From CAWJLS01 sp963843755 (GTDB taxonomy: Bacteria > Acidobacteriota > Thermoanaerobaculia > Multivoradales > DATKCC01): a stretch of DNA of 64,000 bases. Position numbers and translations under genes: made by a program. Under the pieces are notes generated by a model. The model saw only the letters and a program-made list of their open reading frames with translations, searched no databases and was not told the origin of the DNA. This document shows positions 53,494-61,329 of the stretch, in pieces (position 1 is the stretch's first letter; each line of letters opens with the position of its first letter). The stretch spans positions 1 through 64,000 of the forward strand of contig CAWJLS010000005.1 in assembly GCA_963843755.1 (NCBI GenBank). Direction: 5' to 3'.

Positions 53494-55146
53494 ATGGGAT
53501 CGATCCGGCGACTTTCCGGCGTGACGACACTGACGATCGCGGCGATGCTCGTGCTCGCGGCTTCCGGTGCTGCCGAGCGGCAGCGGACGGCGCCGCCGAT
53601 GGCGGTCGACCGGGCCGCCCAGGGGTGGTGGGGTTCCGCCGGGGTGGGGGTCGAGGTGCGGGATCGAGACGGCCATCCGGTCGCGGGGGCGGAGGTGCAA
53701 CTGGCGTTCTCTGAGGCCGGAAGCGGCTCGGAAGGGCCGGCGGCGGTCCGGACGGATGCGTCGGGCCGGGCGGCGGTTCGCGGTCTGGCCGAGGGCGAGT
53801 GGGTCCTGACGATCCGCCACCCGGAGACCATGGCCTATGTGGCGACGCTGCAGGTGCGCGAGGGCAAGCGGGCCCGCGAGAAGAACGCGAGCCAGGTGAA
53901 GGTGAACGACTCGCTGCAGCCGCTCCGCCTCAAGTACTTCGAGGAGTCGGGCCCGGCGGAGCACCCCATGCAGCCGGCGGCGCCGGCGCCGCCGCAAAGG
54001 GCCCGAGACCGTGTGCCGGCCAGGACGCCGCCGGTCGAGCAGGCGGTCCCGGCTCCCGAACGGCCCGCCGCACCGAGGGAGGAGGCACAGCCGCCGGCCG
54101 AGCCGATGAAGGAGCCGGCCACGGCGGAAGCCATGGCGCCGAAGGCCGAGCCCGTCGATGCAGCGGCTGCCCCCGAAGCGCCGTCGGCCGAGCCGATGGC
54201 CGCCGAGGAGCCCATGACGGAGCCGGAGAAGCCGGCCAAGGCGGCCAAGGCGGCCGAGGAGCCCATGACGGAGCCGGCCACCGAGCCGATGGCCGGTTCC
54301 GAAGCGCCTGCGGCAGAGGCGGAAGCGCCTGCGGCCGAAGAGACCGAGCCCGCGGCCGAAGAGGCCGAGCCTGCGGCCGGGGAGATGGAACCTGCGGCCG
54401 AGGGGATGGCGCCTGCGTCCGAGACGGAGGAGCCCGCAGCCGGCGCCGAGCCGGCGATGGGCGGTAGCGAGCCCATGCCCGCGGTGGAGCCGCCGAGGTC
54501 CGAGCCGGAACAGCCCGCGCCGACGCCCCCGCCGCAGCCGATGACGAAGCCCTCGTCGGCGGCTCCCGCTCCCGCCGCGGCTTCCGCGACCGCGGCGCCG
54601 CGCCGGAGCACGCTCCGCTCGAACGAAGCCGGCACCTGTCCGGAATGTCGTCCCGGGGAGTGGTCGGTGACTACCGAAGGGATCGCCGCGCCGGGGACGG
54701 GCGCCTGCCCCGACGACCTGAAGGCGCGGGTCAACCGGGCCGCGGCGCTCCTCGGCAGCTCCCGGGCGCTCGGCCCGTGGACCGGTCCCATCGAGATCGC
54801 CGGCGGCGCCGCCTCGGTGTTGGGCAACGAGGCTTACGGCCAGTTCACGGGGGCGGTCCGGGAGGTGCTGGCCGACGACGCCACGTGCCGGGTCCTGGCG
54901 GTGATGCTTCCGGCCGGCGGGACCTTCGTCGGCCTCGAGATGGCGGCGGACGACGGGGGGACATGGCGTCTCTGCCTGCCCGGCAAGGAGTGCGTCGCCG
55001 GCAGCGGCTGGACCGGCGATCCCTGGGTGGTGCGGACGCCGGCCGGGCCGCTGGTGGTGGGGGCCTACGGCAACGGCGGGTCGGAGCCGCGACGCGCCCG
55101 GCTGACGGTGTACTTCACCGCGCCGGAGGGCTGGGCGCCCCGGTGA
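53494..55146 (+). CDS. Secreted protein with carboxypeptidase-regulatory-like domain and long Pro/Ala/Glu-rich spacer
   Basis: This 550-residue protein has three parts. After a signal peptide (TTLTIAAMLVLAASGAAE) comes a domain with VGVEVRDRDGHPVAGAEVQL and GEWVLTIRHPE (CarboxypepD_reg-like, ~45-135). A spacer at residues ~160-360 is rich in Glu-Pro-Met-Ala-type units (EEPMTEPA, EAPAAE, EMEPAAEG) and must be extended. The C-terminal part (~370-550) has two CxxC-like Cys (CPEC) and beta strands, ending in RLTVYFTAPEGW. The spacer could span the periplasm or envelope. Its end overlaps the convergent nuclease gene by 32 bp. No known function. Confidence 0.7.
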   Translation: MGSIRRLSGVTTLTIAAMLVLAASGAAERQRTAPPMAVDRAAQGWWGSAGVGVEVRDRDGHPVAGAEVQLAFSEAGSGSEGPAAVRTDASGRAAVRGLAEGEWVLTIRHPETMAYVATLQVREGKRAREKNASQVKVNDSLQPLRLKYFEESGPAEHPMQPAAPAPPQRARDRVPARTPPVEQAVPAPERPAAPREEAQPPAEPMKEPATAEAMAPKAEPVDAAAAPEAPSAEPMAAEEPMTEPEKPAKAAKAAEEPMTEPATEPMAGSEAPAAEAEAPAAEETEPAAEEAEPAAGEMEPAAEGMAPASETEEPAAGAEPAMGGSEPMPAVEPPRSEPEQPAPTPPPQPMTKPSSAAPAPAAASATAAPRRSTLRSNEAGTCPECRPGEWSVTTEGIAAPGTGACPDDLKARVNRAAALLGSSRALGPWTGPIEIAGGAASVLGNEAYGQFTGAVREVLADDATCRVLAVMLPAGGTFVGLEMAADDGGTWRLCLPGKECVAGSGWTGDPWVVRTPAGPLVVGAYGNGGSEPRRARLTVYFTAPEGWAPR

Positions 55147-56008
55147 TCTGACCGCCCGGACCGAGGAGCTGGTCGAGGAGGTGTGCCAGGCGGACGCCAC
55201 CCTGGAGCAGGCGGCGCTCGACGATCGGCGTCTTCTGGTAGGCGTAGTCCCAACCGAGCCGCCGGTCGCCCAGGTCGTAGACGTCGCCGAGCAGGGCGCG
55301 GGACTCTTCGAACCAGTCGCGGAACGTGCTCGCCTGCCAGTCCGCGACCTGCTTCGGCGTCGGGTGGTCGATCATCTCCGCCAGCTCCGAGAAGCTCAGC
55401 TCTTCGTGGTCGATCAGCTTCGAGTCCCAGACCGAGTGCAGGTTGGTCGGGTCGCCGAACCAGGTGACCAGGACGTCGTTGCCGCCCCGGTCCTCGGCGT
55501 AACCTGAGTGGAGCGGCTGGTGGGCGTCGCCGACCAGGTGGACGAGGAAGCGGAGCGCGGTCGCGCGGTCGGCCGGATCGGCCTGCCGGTCGCGGAGGAC
55601 GGCGCTGAACCGGTCCATGGCCTCGAGCAGGTCGCCCTTCTCACTCCGCTTCGCCGTGTCGAGGGAGCCGCCCGGGGGGACGTTGACGTAGTGCCACGGG
55701 CTGGCCCGCCGCCAGCTCGGGTCGGACTTGATCTCGTCCGCCCAGGTGGAGACCCGGACCAGGCTGTCCGGACCGATCAGCTCTTCGACTGCGCGGGCGG
55801 TCTCCGGCGCCATGTGGTGCTCGGCGATGCGGGCGACCACCCGGTGGCCGGTGGGGCCCCAGGCGGCGGCTCCCCGGGGCAGGGAGAGCAGGGTGCAGAG
55901 CCCGAGCAGGGCGATGGCGACGGCTCGGAGGCCAGGTCCGGATCGGTGCAGAGCCGTCGGTGCCGCGATCTCCAGGTCGGTGGGTTGACGCGAGGATTCA
56001 TCCGCCAT
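55115..56008 (-). CDS. S1/P1-type zinc nuclease, secreted
   Basis: This 297-residue protein has a signal peptide ending GAAA, so that the mature N-terminus would be Trp50 in WGPTGHRVVARIAEHH. That is the N-terminal Trp needed by S1/P1 nucleases to ligate Zn. Other ligands are visible: TWADEIK (Asp), SPWHYVN (His), FLVHLVGDAHQPLH (two His and Asp) and NLHSVWD (His, Asp). The family cuts single-stranded RNA and DNA and 3'-nucleotides. It likely scavenges phosphate or nucleosides. The start at 56008 is chosen for the signal peptide. Confidence 0.93.
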   Translation of the reverse strand: MADESSRQPTDLEIAAPTALHRSGPGLRAVAIALLGLCTLLSLPRGAAAWGPTGHRVVARIAEHHMAPETARAVEELIGPDSLVRVSTWADEIKSDPSWRRASPWHYVNVPPGGSLDTAKRSEKGDLLEAMDRFSAVLRDRQADPADRATALRFLVHLVGDAHQPLHSGYAEDRGGNDVLVTWFGDPTNLHSVWDSKLIDHEELSFSELAEMIDHPTPKQVADWQASTFRDWFEESRALLGDVYDLGDRRLGWDYAYQKTPIVERRLLQGGVRLAHLLDQLLGPGGQITGAPSPPAR

Positions 56009-56084
56009 GGTGGCTTCTCCCGGGGTGTCGAGTCGGTTGGGGCGATCGGGCCGGGCCGACGCCACGGCGGAGTTTATCGCGCCG

Positions 56085-56655
56085 TCAACCGCCCGAGGTG
56101 CCGCTTCCGTGACGTTCCCGGGGGCGGCTCTGGCTCTGATCGGGGCTCTCGCCCTGGTCCCCGTCCTGGCTCAACCGGAAGTTGATCGTCAGGTTGTAGA
56201 AGACGGAGACCGGCTTACCGTCGAGCGTGGCGGGCTCGAAGGTCCAGCCGCGGATCGCCTCCCGGCTCGCCTGGTCGAGGGACGGTGCCAGGCTGCGGAG
56301 CACGCGGGTCTGGGTCACCGTCCCGCCCTTGCCGATCACCGCCTGGATCACGACGGTCCCCTCGATCCGCTCCTTGCGGGCGTCTTCGGGGTATGCGGGT
56401 GCGGGGCCGGAGATCCGTCGGGGAGGGCTCACCCGAGTGGCCTTGGAGACGGTCAGCGGGCGGCTGGCCGGCGGCTCGACGACCAGGAAGAGGTAGGGCG
56501 CGGCCGGGCCGTCGAGGGCGCCCACGACCGACCGGCGGCCGAGGGGCACGGTCACGCTGGTGTTCGAGAGCTCGTCGTCGCCGTCGCGAAAGACCACCCG
56601 ATAGGTGGCGAGCGTCTCGGTCAGGCCGAGCAGGGTGACCTCGGGCCGGACGCCC
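56085..56655 (-). pseudogene. TonB-family protein, N-terminally truncated
   Basis: The frame encodes a TonB C-terminal domain: PAPAYPEDARKERIEGTVVI, IGKGGTVTQTRVLRSL, ASREAIRGWTFEPATLDGKP and FYNLTINFRL. Before it is a beta segment, VTLLGLTETLATYRVVFRDG, seen in acidobacterial TonB-like proteins. No anchor helix or start exists: the 5' end runs directly into the sigma-factor fragment in another frame at ~56655. A GTG at 56597 might start a short product. The remaining part is intact, so it may be expressed, but it lacks membrane attachment. Confidence 0.65.
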
Positions 56656-56958
56656 GAGCCGGCGCCGGCGGTTGCGCCGGAAGCACCGGCGCAGGACGAC
56701 CCGGGCGACCCAGGAAGAGAACGCTTCGGGATGGCGGAGCCCCGGCAGGGCGTACCAGGCCCGGAGAAGCCCGTCCTGGACCACGTCCTCCGCGTCGGCG
56801 TCGCCGACCACGGTGCGGGCGAGGCGGACGAGCCGATCCCATTCGGCCTCGACCAGCAGGCCGAAGGCGGTGCGGTCCCCGGCGGCGGCGCGGCCGACGG
56901 TGGCGCAGAGGTCGGCCAGGTCCGTCCGGCCGGTCAGGGGAGGTGCGGTGGCGTCCAC
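56656..56958 (-). pseudogene. ECF sigma factor, region 2 only
   Basis: From a GTG at 56958 the frame gives an ECF-type region 2: FGLLVEAEWDRLVRLARTVV, then DADAEDVVQDGLLRAWYALP and HPEAFSSWVARVVLRRCFRR. After RRNRRRR the sequence passes, in a different frame, into the TonB-family fragment, so region 4 is missing. This looks like a deletion that joined the front of one gene to the back of another. Region 2 alone could not direct normal initiation. Confidence 0.65.
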
Positions 56959-57022
56959 GCCCGGTAGAGCCCCGACAGGGCGTGGAGCGTGTACACCCGC
57001 CGATCGTCTGGTTGACGGACCG

Positions 57023-58765
57023 CTATCCCTCCAGCACCGCCTGGTCGCGGAGCTGCCGGGCGGCGGGGGAGAGAGGGGCGTGGGTGAGGATCTCGTTGAC
57101 CCGCTCGAGCGCTTCGGAGGTGTCGCCGACGGCGCGGTAGAGGACGACCTCGTTGTAGAGCTTGGCGGCGAGGGTGTCGATCCGGTTGCTCACGTCCTCG
57201 ACATAGGGCCCGTCGGGGAAGCGCTTGAGGTACTCGGCGCCGTTGCGCAGGTCGTCGAACTTGGTCACCGCCGCGGCGAGCCGCTCGGTGGCCAGGCGGC
57301 GCAGCTCCGGGTCCTCGTCCTGGTCGGCCAGCTTCTGCAGGGCGGACAGCTCCTCGAGGTCCGGCGCCAGGGTGCGCAGTCCGGTGCGGGCGCGCTTGCC
57401 GGCTTCGCTCTCCGGCGCCTTCTTCCAGGCGGTCAGGTACTGGCTGACCGCGTCGGTCTGGAGCTGGAGCCGGCTGTAGGCGTCCCCCAGGGCGAGGGCC
57501 ACGCGCGGCACTTCGGGTGCGTCGGGCCAGTTGCTCAGGAACGTCTCGAGGAAGGCGGTCTCGTAGACGCCCTGCTCGAAGACCTCGACCGATCTGTCGT
57601 AGGCCGCCTGCCTCTGGTCCTCGAGCGATCCCATCTCGGTCTTCAGGGTGGCGAGGAGACCGCTCTTCGGCGTCAGGTCCGACACCTCGTCGATCTGCTC
57701 CTGGTAGGCGCTGATGACGGCGCCGTAGTCGCGGCTGCCGACCGGCGCCGCGAGCGCTTCGTCGCGGGTCTCGTGGAGCCGGGCGAGGCGGATGGCGTCC
57801 GCCCTCGACCCTTCGGGCCAGGCGACCAGCGCGTCGTCCTCGAGCAGCCGGACCACCTTGTCGTCCAGCTTCTTGGCGGTCTCCGAGAACCCGAGCAGCG
57901 CCGCCTGGGTGCGCTGACGGTAGCTGTCCGACTCCCTCGGGGTCTGCGGCTTGAGGTAGGCGGCCCGTGCCTTCGCGGCCTGGGCCCGGTCGTCGAGGAA
58001 CGGGTGGGTCTGGAGGTAGCCGTACTCCTTCGACTGCGGCAGGCGGTTGGCCATCTTCGCCATCAGCCGCGCGGTGCCGGCCGGGTCGAAGCCGGCGGCG
58101 GCGGCCCACCGCTGCCCCTGCTCGTCCGCCTCGTCCTCGTGCTCGCGGCTGTAGCCGCGCAGCAGCAACTGGCCCAGCACCAGGCTGGCGGCGGCGGCAC
58201 CGTAGACCACCTCGCCCTGGGTCGGCTCCTGGGAGTTGGGGTCGTTGGCGTAGATCCGGCCGCGCGGGTAGCCGTCGTACTTGGGCTGGTTGTTGTTGGC
58301 GGCGATGACCACGCCCATCAGCAGCGCCTGGCTGAGCACGTTCACCAGGGTCGCCTTCTTTTGCATCTTCTCCTGGTGGTGGAGCGCCACGTGGGCGATC
58401 TCGTGGCCCAGGAGGGAGGCCAGCATGTCGTCGTCGAGCCCCAGGTCGAGCATGCCGCGGGTGACGAAGATCTGCCCGCCCGGCAGGGCGAGCGCGTTCG
58501 GCGCCGTCATGTCGATCAGGTGGAAGGTGAACGGCATGCCGTCGAAGCCGGAATGGCGGGCCACCCGGTAGCCGATGTCGGCGACCCGGCGAAGGGCGTC
58601 CGGATCGTCGTAGACACCCCAGACCTCGAGCGCCTTCTGGGCGACCTCGGTGCTCTTCTGGAACAGGTCGGTGTCGCCGACGGTCTGGGCCCCGGCGGGC
58701 GGCGCCGGCAGGGCGGCCAGGAGGAGGGCGACGAGGAGGACGGCGATGGTCGAGTGTCGAGGCAT
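57023..58765 (-). CDS. M48-family periplasmic zinc metalloprotease with TPR-like C-terminus
   Basis: This 580-residue protein has a signal peptide (IAVLLVALLLAALPAPPAGA). The peptidase core includes FHLIDMTAPNALALPGGQIF, then SLLGHEIAHVALHHQEKMQK (HEIAH at residues 121-125) and SREHEDEADEQGQRWAAAAG, supplying the third Zn ligand. The layout matches BepA/LoiP-like enzymes. Residues ~250-580 are helical repeats that could bind unfolded outer-membrane proteins. It likely degrades or assists misfolded envelope proteins. The start at 58765 is preceded by GGGA but lacks a strong ribosome site. Confidence 0.92.
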   Translation of the reverse strand: MPRHSTIAVLLVALLLAALPAPPAGAQTVGDTDLFQKSTEVAQKALEVWGVYDDPDALRRVADIGYRVARHSGFDGMPFTFHLIDMTAPNALALPGGQIFVTRGMLDLGLDDDMLASLLGHEIAHVALHHQEKMQKKATLVNVLSQALLMGVVIAANNNQPKYDGYPRGRIYANDPNSQEPTQGEVVYGAAAASLVLGQLLLRGYSREHEDEADEQGQRWAAAAGFDPAGTARLMAKMANRLPQSKEYGYLQTHPFLDDRAQAAKARAAYLKPQTPRESDSYRQRTQAALLGFSETAKKLDDKVVRLLEDDALVAWPEGSRADAIRLARLHETRDEALAAPVGSRDYGAVISAYQEQIDEVSDLTPKSGLLATLKTEMGSLEDQRQAAYDRSVEVFEQGVYETAFLETFLSNWPDAPEVPRVALALGDAYSRLQLQTDAVSQYLTAWKKAPESEAGKRARTGLRTLAPDLEELSALQKLADQDEDPELRRLATERLAAAVTKFDDLRNGAEYLKRFPDGPYVEDVSNRIDTLAAKLYNEVVLYRAVGDTSEALERVNEILTHAPLSPAARQLRDQAVLEG

Positions 58766-58833
58766 ACGGATTCCCGGGGACCTTCCCCTGCACAAACCGT
58801 GCGCACCGATCGAAAACTCCCGGTGTCGCCATC

Positions 58834-58877
58834 CGGTGGAGGCCCGGTGGAGGTCCGGTGGAGGCCCGGTGGAGGTA
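58834..58877 (+). repeat. Four 11-bp tandem repeats, each with a Shine-Dalgarno core
   Basis: CGGTGGAGGCC, CGGTGGAGGTC, CGGTGGAGGCC and CGGTGGAGGTA follow each other without gaps. Each contains GGAGG. The last GGAGG (58871-58875) stands 4 bases before the ATG at 58880. The array lies in the divergent gap between the M48 gene and the next gene. Confidence 0.8.
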
Positions 58878-58879
58878 CG

Positions 58880-60034
58880 ATGCTCAGCGCCGTCATGGAA
58901 GAGATCGGACCGGAACAACCCCTGCTCTTCACCCTCGAAGGGCTCGACATGCGCTGGCGTTCCCTGGCCACGGTCGCCGAGCAGGTGGCGGCGGGGCGCC
59001 GCGCGCTCGAGGCCCTGGAGCTTCCCGCGGACGCGGTCGTCGCCTTCAGGTGGCGAGCGGACCCGGACGCGGTGGCGGCCGACCTGGCGATCCGTGCCGG
59101 CGGCTGGACCGCCCTGCCGCTCGCCCGCGAGACCGGCTCTGTGCCGGCGGGGGAGCGTGTGGCACCGCCGGGGGGCGCCGCCCGGCTCCTGCTGCCCGGC
59201 GAGGACGGCACCGAGCCCGGAGCTGCAGGGCGCTTCGCCCATCTGCCGCCGGCGACGACCGAGCTCTCCGGGCGCCGGGACCGGGGCGAGGTGGAGGCTC
59301 CGCTGCCCGGTCTGGCCGATCTCTCCGGCGGTGCGCTTCTTCGACCGACGCGGCTGGCCGGGCCGGTGCGGCCGGTTCCGGCGCGCGGGTCGGAGACCGC
59401 GACGGGGGAAGAGCTCCCGGGGAAGGCGGGGTGGCGCACCCTGGAGGCGGCGGAGATCGCCCGGAAGGTGACTGCTCTCGGCGCCCGGCTGGCCGAGCAC
59501 GGCGTGATGTCCGGTGCCTGGCCACCGGGCGACCACGCGAACGCCGGGGCCCGCACGGCCGGCGGGGGCCGGCCCGGCCGTGCCGGCCGGCCGGTGGTGG
59601 TCGCCTGCCTCGATCCGGCCACCCTGGACGGCCGGATCGTGCTCGACTGGGCGCTCGCCGCCCGGGTCGCCCTCTACCTGGAGCCGGACGCCTGGGCGCT
59701 CGGCGGCATCGCCGGCTGGTGCCGGCCGACCCTGGTCGCCGGCGACGGCCAGGGGATGGCGTCGGTGGCGGCGGAGATCCGCCGGCGCGCGGCGGAGGGG
59801 TCGGCGGTCGCCCGGTGGTCGCGGCGCCTGGTCCGGCTCGTCCGGAGTCTGGGCCGGCGGGAGCCGTCGAAGGCCATCAAGGCACCGAAGCCGCCCTTCG
59901 GACGGCTGCGGACCGCGATCTTGCTGGCCAGCCCCGCATCCGGCGGGTCGGGTGGCGGGGGTGGGCGCCTCGGGGGCGACGACCTGGCGCTTCTGGCGCA
60001 CTACGGCGTCGCCGTCCTGAAACCAGAGCCCTGA
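58880..60034 (+). CDS. Hypothetical protein with weak ANL (acyl-CoA synthetase) resemblance
   Basis: This 384-residue protein shows an N-terminal pattern like that of AMP-binding enzymes: MRWRSLATVAEQVAAGRRAL, then DAVVAFRWRADPDAVAADLA and GWTALPLA. A later segment, LDWALAARVALYLEPDAWAL, is also suggestive. The P-loop-like T-S-G-S/T-T-G-x-P-K motif and the adenylation Lys are absent. It is Gly/Arg/Pro-rich in places. The start at 58880 uses the GGAGG of the tandem repeat. It converges on the gene at 60064. Function unknown; a degenerate ANL relative is one option. Confidence 0.5.
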   Translation: MLSAVMEEIGPEQPLLFTLEGLDMRWRSLATVAEQVAAGRRALEALELPADAVVAFRWRADPDAVAADLAIRAGGWTALPLARETGSVPAGERVAPPGGAARLLLPGEDGTEPGAAGRFAHLPPATTELSGRRDRGEVEAPLPGLADLSGGALLRPTRLAGPVRPVPARGSETATGEELPGKAGWRTLEAAEIARKVTALGARLAEHGVMSGAWPPGDHANAGARTAGGGRPGRAGRPVVVACLDPATLDGRIVLDWALAARVALYLEPDAWALGGIAGWCRPTLVAGDGQGMASVAAEIRRRAAEGSAVARWSRRLVRLVRSLGRREPSKAIKAPKPPFGRLRTAILLASPASGGSGGGGGRLGGDDLALLAHYGVAVLKPEP

Positions 60035-60063
60035 CGGTCTTCGGCCCGGCCGGCTCGGGTCTT

Positions 60064-61326
60064 CTACCCTGGCGACCGGCGCCGGTGGGCGAGCCGGCGG
60101 CGGAGGGAGGGGGTTCCCGCTCCGTCCAGGATTTGCTGCCAGGCTTCGCCGCCCCAGGCACGGCGCCCGGCCAGGGCGGTCAGGCACCACATGCGGTCGG
60201 GCGGCGAATCGAGCGTCGCGATCAGCTCCAGGATCCGCCCGAGGGCGCCGCTCAGCTCCGCCGGGTCCGCGCCCTCGATCCAGCTCTGGAGGGCGCGGCG
60301 GCGGGTCCAGGCGGGCGCCTCGGTGTGGAGCTGCTCGGCCACGTCGGCGAGGGAGCGCGGCCCCCGGGTGTCGCGGCGGACGGCGAAGTCGTTGTCGCGC
60401 CGGACCGGGTCGACGTCCCGGAGCACCGCGAGATCCGGCTCCCGGTGCGAGTCCCACTCCGACCTTCGTCCGGGCTCCCACGGGGGCGCCGGCTCCGGCT
60501 CCCACCCTGTCGCCGCGGAGGGCTCCGCAGTCGGTGTGGGGGCCGGCTTCTCGACCGTCCTCGGGTCGGGTCGGGGCGGCGCGGTCGGCGCCGGCTCGGC
60601 GGCGGCAGGAGCCGCGTCGCTCGAGGCGGCGAGGCCGCCCGCGTCGGCCTTGCCGGAGGATCGGACCGCCGCCGCGGCCGCGACGCCCGCGGCAGCCGCG
60701 GAGGCGGCAGGCACGATTGGACGCAGCGGCGTGGCCGGCCCGGACGGCGCGGGTGCGGGAGCGGGAGCCCGGGCAGGCGGCGGGGAGGGTGGGGCAGGAG
60801 GGGCGACCGGGGCCGCGACGGCAGCCTCCGCCGCGTCGTCCTCTTCGTCGTCCTCTTCCTCGTTGTCGTCCTCGTCGTCTCTCTCGCCGGCGGCCGGGTG
60901 GGTGTCGCTTGCGAAGTCCCCGCGCGGCGGGGCCTGGTCGCCCTCCTGACCCGAGGGCTCCTCGGCCTGGTGAGCCTCTTCCTCCACGGCCTCCTCGAGG
61001 GTGCGCACCAGGGCGGCGGCGGCCGCGGGGCGCTCGACCGGGTCGAGCAGGCCGCGAACGACCTCGGAGAGCTTTTCGGGACGGTTCTCGAAGTCGTCGA
61101 GCAGGCGGTTGAAGGCGCGCAGGGTGGCGTCGTCGCCCGCGATCAGGTGCTCGAGCAGGGGCTCGGCACCGCCCAGGCCGGCCATGCGCAGCAGGACCGT
61201 GCGCTGGCGCGGTCCGAGGCGCTTGAGCACGCCCAGGCTGCCGGCGATGCGCTGCAGCCGGGGCAGCAGCCCCGGGGCGTCACGCAGGCTCAGCAGGAGC
61301 GCGCCGAAGGCGTCGCGCCCGGCCAC
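60064..61326 (-). CDS. Flotillin-associated protein with acidic and Pro/Ala-rich linker
   Basis: This 420-residue protein has a helical N-terminus (residues ~1-115, with GPRQRTVLLRMAGLGGAEPL), an Asp/Glu run (DDEDDNEEEDDEEDD at ~150-165), a Pro/Ala-rich linker to ~residue 300, and a helical C-terminus (LADVAEQLHTEAPAWTRRRA onward). There is no signal or membrane helix. Its GTG start lies 3 bases after the flotillin stop, so it is co-translated with it. It may be a cytosolic adaptor or scaffold at flotillin domains; no family recognised. Confidence 0.65.
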   Translation of the reverse strand: MAGRDAFGALLLSLRDAPGLLPRLQRIAGSLGVLKRLGPRQRTVLLRMAGLGGAEPLLEHLIAGDDATLRAFNRLLDDFENRPEKLSEVVRGLLDPVERPAAAAALVRTLEEAVEEEAHQAEEPSGQEGDQAPPRGDFASDTHPAAGERDDEDDNEEEDDEEDDAAEAAVAAPVAPPAPPSPPPARAPAPAPAPSGPATPLRPIVPAASAAAAGVAAAAAVRSSGKADAGGLAASSDAAPAAAEPAPTAPPRPDPRTVEKPAPTPTAEPSAATGWEPEPAPPWEPGRRSEWDSHREPDLAVLRDVDPVRRDNDFAVRRDTRGPRSLADVAEQLHTEAPAWTRRRALQSWIEGADPAELSGALGRILELIATLDSPPDRMWCLTALAGRRAWGGEAWQQILDGAGTPSLRRRLAHRRRSPG

Positions 61327-61329
61327 GGC

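Noticed and set aside
57023..60505. A 1,160-codon minus-strand frame extending the M48 protease
   Set aside because: The signal peptide starts at 58765; upstream codons are antisense to the gene at 58880 and low-complexity.
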